NCBI GenBank assembly: GCA_913055625.1
Contig: CAJXJW010000001.1
Coordinates: 496,001 to 560,000, forward strand
Direction: 5' to 3'
From: an uncultured Pseudomonadota bacterium
GTDB taxonomy: Bacteria; Pseudomonadota; Gammaproteobacteria; Steroidobacterales; Woeseiaceae
DNA: 64,000 bases
Position 1 is the stretch's first letter; the number at the start of each line of letters is the position of its first letter. Shown here piece by piece: positions 57,250 to 64,000 of the stretch. Under the pieces are notes generated by a model that saw nothing but the letters and a program-made list of their open reading frames with translations, was not told where the DNA came from and searched no databases. The position numbers were made by a program, and so were the translations under genes.

Positions 57250-58080
57250 GTGTATACGCAACTCGAACAACGCGGCATGCCGCACCCGCCCGTGAACGTG
57301 TCCACCCTGCGCGACATGAAGGGCGCCGGCAAGCCGATCGCCTGCCTCACGGCCTACGACGCGAGTTACGCACAGCTGCTCGACCTGGCTGGCGTTGACC
57401 TCGTGCTGGTCGGCGATTCGTTGGGGATGGTCATCCAGGGCCATGACACGACCGTGCCGGTGACGGTGCGCGACATCGTGTACCACTGCCGTGCCGTGGC
57501 GCGCGGGCTGCGCCGTGCGTTCCTCGTCGCCGACATGCCGTTCATGAGCTATTCGAACCCGTCGCAGGCACTCGACAACGCCGTGCGGCTCATGCAGGAG
57601 GGCGGTGCGATGATGATCAAGCTCGAGGGCGGCGACGGGCAGATCGAGATCGTCGAGCATCTCGCGCGCCACGACATTCCCGTGTGTGCACACCTCGGAC
57701 TGAAGCCGCAATCCGTGCACAAGATCGGCGGATTTCGCGTGCAGGGCCGGGATGCGTCCCAGGCCGAGGCGATGCTGTCCGCGGCGCGCCGGCTGCAGGA
57801 TGCCGGGTCGGACATCGTGCTGCTGGAATGCGTGCCGAACGAGGTCGGGGCTTCGATCACCGGCGCCCTGGAAGTTCCGGTAATCGGCATCGGGGCGGGC
57901 CCCGGTGTCGATGGGCAGATACTCGTGTTGTACGACATTCTCGACATCACCCAGGGGCGCACACCGCGCTTCGTGCGCAATTTTCAACAGGATCACCAGT
58001 CACCGCTCGCCGCGATCGAAGCCTACGTTCAGGCCGTTCGCGACCGCAGTTACCCCGCACCGGAGCATTGCTTCTCGTAA
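57250..58080 (+). CDS. panB: Ketopantoate hydroxymethyltransferase
   Basis: First committed step to pantothenate. 276 residues; Mg ligands in LVGDSLGMVIQG (Asp) and VADMPFMSY (Asp), KLEGGDGQ (Glu), and catalytic Glu in VLLECVPNE. GTG 57250; an ATG nine codons later is possible. panC follows by 30 bases. Confidence 0.96.
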   Translation: MYTQLEQRGMPHPPVNVSTLRDMKGAGKPIACLTAYDASYAQLLDLAGVDLVLVGDSLGMVIQGHDTTVPVTVRDIVYHCRAVARGLRRAFLVADMPFMSYSNPSQALDNAVRLMQEGGAMMIKLEGGDGQIEIVEHLARHDIPVCAHLGLKPQSVHKIGGFRVQGRDASQAEAMLSAARRLQDAGSDIVLLECVPNEVGASITGALEVPVIGIGAGPGVDGQILVLYDILDITQGRTPRFVRNFQQDHQSPLAAIEAYVQAVRDRSYPAPEHCFS

Positions 58081-58110
58081 GCCCGGGCATCCGCGAAGAA
58101 AGGACGTTTC

Positions 58111-58959
58111 GTGCAAATCGTTCGCAGTAAGGAAGAGCTCAGGGACATCCTGGCGCAGTGGCGCGACCAGGACGAACACGTGGCGCTGGTGCCGACGATG
58201 GGTAACCTCCACCAGGGCCACGTCAGCCTGGTCGAGCTCGCGCGCGAGCATGCCGAGCGCGTGGTCGTATCGGTTTACGTGAACCCCACGCAGTTCGGGC
58301 CCGGGGAAGACTTCGCCGACTATCCGCGGACACTCGAACGCGATACCCGGCGGCTCAAGCAGGTCGGGGCGGACCTGTTGTTCGTGCCGACGGACGATAC
58401 CGTGTACCCCTTCGGCCACGACTGCGCGACCGTCGTGTCGGTGCCAGGGCTCACGGAGAATTTTTGCGGCGCGGTTCGCCCGGGCCACTTCGACGGCGTG
58501 ACCACGGTGGTGGCGCGGCTGTTTGCGCTCGTTCAGCCGGAGGTCGCCGTGTTCGGCCAGAAGGATTTTCAGCAGCAGCTGGTCATTCGCTACATGACCG
58601 AAGACCTGAGCCTGCCGATACGGATCATCACGGCGTCGACCGTGCGCGAGCCGGACGGTCTCGCTATGAGTTCACGCAATGCCTATCTCTCCGAGGACGA
58701 ACGCGCAGTCGCGCCGCGCCTGAGCGAGGTGCTCACGTCGATCGGGCAGGCGTTGCAGGACGGTAAGCAGGACTTCGCGGCGCTGGAGGCGGACGGGCGC
58801 GATGCGCTCGAGAGCAGCGGTTTCCGGCTGGACTACCTGGAAATCCGGCGTGCGGAGAACCTGGCGCCCCCGGACCGGGACTGTGACGAGCTTGTGGTGC
58901 TCGCTGCGGTGCATCTCGGCAAGGCGCGCCTCATCGACAACGTCGTCGTCACGGTCTGA
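58111..58959 (+). CDS. panC: Pantothenate synthetase
   Basis: Joins pantoate and beta-alanine with ATP. 282 residues; PTMGNLHQGHVSLV (HIGH-like), GQKDFQQQLVIRYM, and MSSRNAYLSEDER are conserved. GTG 58111 has AAAGGA upstream. panD, which would supply beta-alanine, is not within the window. Confidence 0.97.
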   Translation: MQIVRSKEELRDILAQWRDQDEHVALVPTMGNLHQGHVSLVELAREHAERVVVSVYVNPTQFGPGEDFADYPRTLERDTRRLKQVGADLLFVPTDDTVYPFGHDCATVVSVPGLTENFCGAVRPGHFDGVTTVVARLFALVQPEVAVFGQKDFQQQLVIRYMTEDLSLPIRIITASTVREPDGLAMSSRNAYLSEDERAVAPRLSEVLTSIGQALQDGKQDFAALEADGRDALESSGFRLDYLEIRRAENLAPPDRDCDELVVLAAVHLGKARLIDNVVVTV

Positions 58960-58975
58960 CGACGGGGAACGGTGC

Positions 58976-59944
58976 CTAGATGGACGCCGCGTCACGCCCG
59001 GCGCGCTTGGCCCGGTAGAGCGCGGCATCGGCGTTGCGCAGCAGCGCTTCGAGGGTGCACGCCGTGTCGCAACCGGCGACGCCCATCGAGATTCGGATCG
59101 GGATCTGGATCAGCGAGTCCTCGGTGTCGCCGGTGTCGCCGCTGACGCGCTGTCGCACGCGATCCGCGATATCCAGCGCCTTGTCCGCCGGGATGCCCGG
59201 CAGCAGCACGGCGAACTCGTCGCCGCCGTAGCGCACCAGGAGGTCGTGAGGCCGGAATTGCGTGCGCAACACTTCGGCCACGGCAGTCAGGGCGCGGTCA
59301 CCGGCCAGGTGGCCGAAACGGTCGTTGAAATCCTTGAAATTGTCCACGTCCACCATGATCAGCGAGACCGGCTTGCCATCCGCGATCGAGCGGTTGATCT
59401 CGCGAGGGAACGAGTCCTCCATCGCGTGCCGGTTGCCGAGGCCGGTGAGCGCGTCGGTCGTGGCGTGGCGTTCGAACTTGCGCAGCTCTCCATAGCTGTC
59501 GGCGATCACGCGGTTGTGGCTGCGCACGCGCTCCGAGAGGACGACGAGCAGATTCTTTGCGAACTCGTGCGAGGCATTGACCATGTCCCACAGGATGCTC
59601 TGGTGAACCACGAGCAGGTGGCTGTTCTCCGCGCCGACGACGTAGGCCGATGGATCCCGGTCCTCGATGATGGACATCTCGCCGACGCAGGCGCCCGGCT
59701 CGACGCAGGTCAGCGGCGGCGTGTTCGGCGAGCCGACATGAACGTTCAGGCTGCCCGACAGGACCAGGTACACGTATTCGTTGCGAACACCGGGTGAAAG
59801 CAGCGTCTCGCCGGCCCGGAGATCGCGGCGGTCGCAGCGTTGCAAGAGGCTCTGCACGTCGTCGGGATCGACGCCTTCGAACAGTTCGAGGCCTTCCAGT
59901 AGCGAGCGCTTGTAATCGGAATTGTTGGCGACGGTTTCGGGCAT
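58976..59944 (-). CDS. Diguanylate cyclase with N-terminal cyclic-nucleotide-binding domain
   Basis: 322 residues, no membrane segment. Residues about 15-135 form a cNMP-binding/Crp-like beta-barrel (AGETLLSPGVRNEYVYLVLSG; CVGEMSIIEDRDPSAYVV). A helix leads to a GGDEF domain (150-320) with an intact YGGDEF and the inhibitory I-site RPHD five residues before it. It should make c-di-GMP under product control. The Crp-type Glu/Arg phosphate-cassette residues are not obvious (GEMSIIEDRDPSAYV), so the ligand is open. Confidence 0.92.
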   Translation of the reverse strand: MPETVANNSDYKRSLLEGLELFEGVDPDDVQSLLQRCDRRDLRAGETLLSPGVRNEYVYLVLSGSLNVHVGSPNTPPLTCVEPGACVGEMSIIEDRDPSAYVVGAENSHLLVVHQSILWDMVNASHEFAKNLLVVLSERVRSHNRVIADSYGELRKFERHATTDALTGLGNRHAMEDSFPREINRSIADGKPVSLIMVDVDNFKDFNDRFGHLAGDRALTAVAEVLRTQFRPHDLLVRYGGDEFAVLLPGIPADKALDIADRVRQRVSGDTGDTEDSLIQIPIRISMGVAGCDTACTLEALLRNADAALYRAKRAGRDAASI

Positions 59945-59983
59945 CCCCGAATTGTCGCGTCATGCGGTGCCGAGGAACAACGA

Positions 59984-60859
59984 CTACGGCACAGTATTGC
60001 CCTCGAGTTCGGCGCGCGCGTCCGCAAACTCGCGAAGATCGAGCGGTGTCGGCTCGGGATAATTCAGGCCGATACTCTTGAGCGTCTGTATAAGTATCTC
60101 CGACACGCGGGCCCGCATGTACGGCTTGTTGTCCGCGGGAATCGCGTACCACGGCGCCCACGGCCGCGACGTCGCGTTCATCGCTTCCTCGTAGGCCAGC
60201 ATGTACTGCTCCCAGTAACGTCTTTCGACGACGTCGTGGGTCTCGAATTTCCAGAGCTTGTCGGTGTTGTCCAGCCGGTCGAGCAACCTGCGCTTCTGCT
60301 CATCTTTCGACACGTTCAGGAAAAACTTGAGAATGATCGTGCCATTCCGGGCGAGGTGTGCCTCCTGTTCACGTATCGAATGCAGGCGTTCGTCCCAGAT
60401 CGTCTCGAGGTTCAGCTCGCCCGGCAGTTTCTGAGACGCGAGGATCTTCGGATGGACCCGGACGACCAGGACTTCCTCGTACTGGCTGCGGTTGAAGATC
60501 CCGATACGGCCGCGTTCCGGCAGCCGGCACGTCGTCCGCCAGAGGAAGTCGTGGTCGAGTTCCAGCTCCGACGGCCGCTTGAACGTGAAGACCTGGCAGC
60601 CGGACGGGTCGACGCCCTGCATCACGGCCCGGATGGTTCCGTCCTTGCCGGCGGCATCCATGGCCTGGAAGATGCAGAGTACGGCGCGCCGGTCTCCCGC
60701 CGCGAGGACGCGCTGCAGCTTGTTGAGGTGCTCCGTGCACTTGCGGCGGTATTTCCCCCGGAACTCCGGCTCGTCGGTCAGCGGCTTCGTGGACGCGTGG
60801 GACATTTTGAAACTGCTGTCGAACGGGACCAGGTAGGGTGACTCCGGGGCTTCGAACAT
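59984..60859 (-). CDS. ppk2: Polyphosphate kinase 2 family protein
   Basis: Transfers phosphate between polyphosphate and nucleotides. 291 residues: Walker A AMDAAGKDGTIRAVMQGV, FKRPSELELDHDFLWR, lid region IGIFNRSQYEEVLVVRVHP, and the C-terminal PWYAIPADNKPYMR. ATG 60859 has AAGGAG seven bases upstream. PPK2 class (I-III) not assigned. Confidence 0.93.
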   Translation of the reverse strand: MFEAPESPYLVPFDSSFKMSHASTKPLTDEPEFRGKYRRKCTEHLNKLQRVLAAGDRRAVLCIFQAMDAAGKDGTIRAVMQGVDPSGCQVFTFKRPSELELDHDFLWRTTCRLPERGRIGIFNRSQYEEVLVVRVHPKILASQKLPGELNLETIWDERLHSIREQEAHLARNGTIILKFFLNVSKDEQKRRLLDRLDNTDKLWKFETHDVVERRYWEQYMLAYEEAMNATSRPWAPWYAIPADNKPYMRARVSEILIQTLKSIGLNYPEPTPLDLREFADARAELEGNTVP

Positions 60860-60881
60860 CGGTTTGCTCCTTGTTGTTGTC

Positions 60882-61970
60882 TTATCGACCCTGTTGTTCG
60901 TGTTGCGCGAGCGCCCAGTCGACGTGTTCGCGCACCATCGGCGACACCGTGTCGCGGCGCTCGCGCAAGGCAGCAACGACGGCCGGCGTCGTGGTCGCGT
61001 TGCCGAGGGCGACGGCGATGTTCCGTTGCCAGGCGTCGAATCCGATGCGCCGTATCGCGCTGCCGGCCATGCGCGTCTCCCAGGTTGCCTCGTCCCAGGC
61101 GAACAGGTCGGTCAATGCGGCCTCGTCCAGATTATGCCGCGCCTCGAAGTCGGCTTCACCCGTCGTCCGGGCGAACTTGTTCCACGGGCAGAAAAGCTGG
61201 CAATCGTCACAGCCGTACACGCGATTGCCGATCGCCTTGCGGAACGTTTCCGGTATCGCGTCGCGATTCTCGATCGTCAGGTAGGAAATGCAGCGGCGCG
61301 CATCCACGACGTAGGGCTCGACAATGGCGCCGGTCGGGCAGACGTCGATGCAGGCGCGGCACGATCCGCAATGAGCGCTCGCCGGCGTGTCGACCGGCAA
61401 CGGCAGGTCCGTGTAAATCTCGCCAAGAAAGAACCACGAGCCGTCGCGCGAGTTCAGCAGGTTCGAGTGCTTGCCGATCCAGCCGAGCCCGGCTTTTTCG
61501 GCGAGCGGCTTTTCGAGCACCGGCCCGCTGTCGACGAAAACGCGGTAGCCGAATTCGCCGACAGCGGATGCGATGCGGTCGGCGAGGCGCTGCAGGCGGC
61601 GGCGCAACACCTTGTGGTAATCCCGGCCGAGCGCGTAGCGCGACACGTAGGCGCGGGATCCGTCATCGAGCAGGTCGCGCGCGGCCGATTGCGATCCGGT
61701 GAAGTAGTCCATGCGCGCGGCAATGACGCGGACGGTGCCGGCGACGAGGTCCGCGGGCCGGCTGCGCCGGTGTCCGTGTCGCTGCATGTAGTCCATCGAC
61801 CCGTGGTACCCGGCCTCGAGCCACTGGTCCAGGCGGGCCTCGGCGTCGCGCAGGTCGATGTCCGTGATGCCCGTTTGCTGGAACCCGAGTTCCGTGCTCC
61901 AGGCAAGTATGTCGGCCTTCAAGGCGTCGAGATTCGGTTTGTCGGCGTGGGTGTCGTCGTGGCCCGGCAT
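60882..61970 (-). CDS. queG: Epoxyqueuosine reductase
   Basis: Last step of queuosine synthesis: cobalamin/4Fe-4S reduction of epoxyqueuosine in tRNA. 362 residues; VDSGPVLEKPLAEKAGLG holds the catalytic Asp, and the two cluster motifs are CGSCRACIDVCPTGAI and CDDCQLFCPWNKFA. A helical tail follows. ATG 61970; a GTG at 62003 is less likely because it approaches the divergent nnr start. Confidence 0.95.
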   Translation of the reverse strand: MPGHDDTHADKPNLDALKADILAWSTELGFQQTGITDIDLRDAEARLDQWLEAGYHGSMDYMQRHGHRRSRPADLVAGTVRVIAARMDYFTGSQSAARDLLDDGSRAYVSRYALGRDYHKVLRRRLQRLADRIASAVGEFGYRVFVDSGPVLEKPLAEKAGLGWIGKHSNLLNSRDGSWFFLGEIYTDLPLPVDTPASAHCGSCRACIDVCPTGAIVEPYVVDARRCISYLTIENRDAIPETFRKAIGNRVYGCDDCQLFCPWNKFARTTGEADFEARHNLDEAALTDLFAWDEATWETRMAGSAIRRIGFDAWQRNIAVALGNATTTPAVVAALRERRDTVSPMVREHVDWALAQHEQQGR

Positions 61971-62019
61971 GCTGCGTGCGGCGCGTGAGCTTCGTGTCGG
62001 CACCAGTATAATCTCGGCG

Positions 62020-63522
62020 ATGCAGTCCTTGCCCGCGGAAATCTATTCGGTCGACGCTGTTCGCGCGATGGATCGGTACGCCATCGACGTCGAAGGCATT
62101 CCCGGTTACACGCTGATGACCCGTGCCGGCGAGGCCGCGGTCCGCGAGACGCTGGCCGCGTTCCCGCGGGGACGGCGCTGGGTCGTTCTGTGCGGCGCCG
62201 GAAACAATGCGGGCGACGGTTACGTGGTCGCGCGTCTCGCGCGCGCCGAGAGCCTGCAGGTCGACGTCGTCGCGGTTACCGATCCGGCCGCGCTGTCCGG
62301 CGACGCGGCCCGCGCCCGCGACGACTACGTCGCGTGCGGCGGGACGATCGGCGCCTGGCCACGGTCTATCGATCCCGAAGCGGACGTGCTGATCGATGCC
62401 TTGCTCGGCAGCGGGCTTGCGCGGCCGGTCGGTGGCGCAATCGCCGACGCCGTCGCGGCCATCAATGCGCACCCGGCGCCGGTCGTCGCGCTCGATCTTC
62501 CCACCGGCATTCACGGCGACACCGGGCAGCGTCTCGGTGCCGCCGTCGACGCCGACCTGACGATCACGTTCGTTGCGCTCAAGGCAGGCCTTTTCCTGGG
62601 CGACGGCATCGCGGCTGGCGGCAGCCTCGCGTACGACGGGCTCGGCGTCCCCGACGCCTGCCGCGCGAAAGCGTCGCCGGTGCTGCGGCGTATCACGTCA
62701 ACGGTGTTGCGCGCCGCACTGCCGCCCCGGCGGCGCGATGCGCACAAGGGCGACTTCGGGCACGTTGCCATCGTCGGCGGCGGTCCCGGCATGCCGGGCG
62801 CCGCGCGTCTCGCCGGCGAAGCGGCGCTGCGTGCCGGCGCGGGAAAGGTCACGGTTGCGACGTGGCCCGGGCACTCGGCACTCATCAGCGCGGCGTGCCC
62901 GGAACTGATGACCTGCGCGATCGATGCCCCGGGGGCGCTGTCGGAGCTGCTCGAGCGTGCCGACGTCGTCGCGTTCGGGCCGGGGCTGGGCGTCAGCGAT
63001 TGGGCCCGGGCGGCGTTCGATGTCGTCGCGGCGCGAACACTGCCGTGTGTGTGGGACGCGGACGCGCTGAACCTGCTCGCGTCGCAGGGCGGGGATGCGG
63101 GCCGCAACGCGTCGCGCGTCATCACGCCGCACGCGGGTGAAGCCGGCCGGCTGCTCGGACGCTCTGCGCGTGACGTCCAGGCGGACCGTCGCGGTGCCGT
63201 GCTGGCGCTCGCACAGCGCTACGGCGGCACGGCGGTGCTCAAGGGGGCCGGCACGCTGGTGGCCGCGGGAGATGACGTCCCCTTCATCTGCACCGCGGGC
63301 AATCCCGGCATGGCCGCCGCCGGGATGGGTGACGTGTTGACAGGCGTGATCGGCGCTCTGCTGGCGCAGGGCCTCGCGCCCCCCGTCGCGGCGGGCGCGG
63401 GCGTCGCGCTGCACGCGCGCGCCGGCGACCTGGCGGCTGTGGATGGCGAGCGGGGCCTGATGGCGCGGGACGTGATCGCGGCATTGCGGCCGGCGTTGCG
63501 CGCCGCGTCCGGCAGCGCATGA
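62020..63522 (+). CDS. nnr: Bifunctional NAD(P)H-hydrate epimerase/dehydratase
   Basis: Repairs hydrated NAD(P)H. 500 residues: N-terminal YjeF_N epimerase (about 1-210, CGAGNNAGDGYVVARLA and LDLPTGIHGDTG), C-terminal ribokinase-like dehydratase (about 225-500, HKGDFGHVAIVGGGPGMPGA; VLKGAGTLVA; NPGMAAAGMGDVLTG). ATG 62020. Ends in ATGA overlap with tsaE. Confidence 0.96.
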   Translation: MQSLPAEIYSVDAVRAMDRYAIDVEGIPGYTLMTRAGEAAVRETLAAFPRGRRWVVLCGAGNNAGDGYVVARLARAESLQVDVVAVTDPAALSGDAARARDDYVACGGTIGAWPRSIDPEADVLIDALLGSGLARPVGGAIADAVAAINAHPAPVVALDLPTGIHGDTGQRLGAAVDADLTITFVALKAGLFLGDGIAAGGSLAYDGLGVPDACRAKASPVLRRITSTVLRAALPPRRRDAHKGDFGHVAIVGGGPGMPGAARLAGEAALRAGAGKVTVATWPGHSALISAACPELMTCAIDAPGALSELLERADVVAFGPGLGVSDWARAAFDVVAARTLPCVWDADALNLLASQGGDAGRNASRVITPHAGEAGRLLGRSARDVQADRRGAVLALAQRYGGTAVLKGAGTLVAAGDDVPFICTAGNPGMAAAGMGDVLTGVIGALLAQGLAPPVAAGAGVALHARAGDLAAVDGERGLMARDVIAALRPALRAASGSA

Positions 63523-64000
63523 AGCGGTACCTGGCGGACGAGGCCGCGACGACCGCGCTGGCCGGGGCTTTGGCCGCCGCGCTGCCCGTGCCGGCTTCGG
63601 GCTGGACGATCCTGTTGCAGGGAGAGCTCGGGGCCGGCAAGTCGACGCTGGCGCGGGCGCTCCTTCGCGCGCTCGGACACGACGGCCCGGTGCCGAGCCC
63701 GACCTACACGCTCGTCGAGCCCTACCGGGTGGCGGGCACCACGGTCTACCACGTCGACCTCTACCGGATCGGGAGCGCGGACGAGCTCTACTACATCGGC
63801 TGGGACGACCTCGATGACGGCCTGCGCCTCGTGGAGTGGCCGGACCGGGCGCCGGGACTCGCGGACTCGGCGGACCTGCGCATCCGGCTCGCCTACGAGG
63901 GCGCCGGGCGATCGGCGGTGCTCGAGGGCCTGAGCGAGCGCGGCCACGCCCTGGCCCGCGCCGTCGGCGAGGCTGCCGGAATGACCGACCGCATTAACTA
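63519..64000 (+). CDS. tsaE: tRNA threonylcarbamoyladenosine ATPase TsaE (cut by window edge)
   Basis: ATPase of the t6A37 tRNA modification machinery. 160 codons visible; Walker A LQGELGAGKSTLARALLR, SPTYTLVEPY, VYHVDLYRIG and LVEWPDRAPG are all present. The frame is still open at the end of the window, although E. coli TsaE is 153 residues, so the stop should be close. In relatives amiB-mutL-miaA-hfq follow. Confidence 0.93.
   Translation, partial: MKRYLADEAATTALAGALAAALPVPASGWTILLQGELGAGKSTLARALLRALGHDGPVPSPTYTLVEPYRVAGTTVYHVDLYRIGSADELYYIGWDDLDDGLRLVEWPDRAPGLADSADLRIRLAYEGAGRSAVLEGLSERGHALARAVGEAAGMTDRIN

Overview
The window is high-GC chromosomal DNA packed with housekeeping genes. Gene content and order point to a gammaproteobacterium: rnfABCDGE-nth, purMN-DUF2066-perM-hda, lptFG divergent from pepA-holC-valS, pcnB-folK-kinase-panBC, and queG divergent from nnr-tsaE. 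The order or family cannot be fixed from the sequence. GTG and TTG starts are frequent, and many genes overlap by 1-8 bases.

Layout. 1-7367: a truncated M17 aminopeptidase paralogue (minus) diverges from a complete pyruvate dehydrogenase operon aceE-aceF-lpdA (plus), with three lipoyl domains in total, one fused to E3. 7385-19187: an unbroken minus-strand run of metG, rnfABCDGE, nth and DUF1841, then a DUF692 (MNIO-type) oxidase, DUF2063 partner, DoxX-like membrane protein and FMN/Fe-S glutamate-synthase-like oxidoreductase. 19269-23888: a minus-strand cassette of a HEAT-repeat Ser/Thr kinase and two PilT-type ATPases. 24271-31786: mrp-dcd facing purMN, then DUF2066, a CDP-alcohol phosphatidyltransferase, a PerM-like permease and hda, ending against wrbA and an ArsC-like gene. 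32278-39815: a small lipoprotein, a lytic transglycosylase, proS, a PSD-like membrane protein, family-4 UDG, rimI, prfC and a UMF1-type transporter. 39801-43699: MoxR/DUF58/TgpA-type transglutaminase operon. 43816-50727: valS-holC-pepA opposite lptFG. 50737-54116: RDD protein, Tat-signal aldo/keto reductase, NTP/NDP-exchanger-like carrier and an unknown secreted protein. 54131-54645: two palindrome-rich repeats beside tRNA-Glu(CTC), with its terminator and promoter. 54716-64000: pcnB, folK, deoxynucleoside kinase, panB, panC, a cNMP-binding GGDEF protein, ppk2, queG, nnr and tsaE (runs off the end).

Three places stand out. (i) The MNIO/DUF2063/DoxX operon has intact enzyme motifs but no precursor-peptide gene beside it, and it sits directly behind the Rnf electron-transport operon. 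(ii) A HEAT-Hanks kinase fusion is tightly coupled to two PilT-like motors. (iii) Beside tRNA-Glu, two hairpin-chain elements each split a relic of the tRNA T-arm at the same point. No CRISPR array, insertion sequence, integrase or phage gene was seen.
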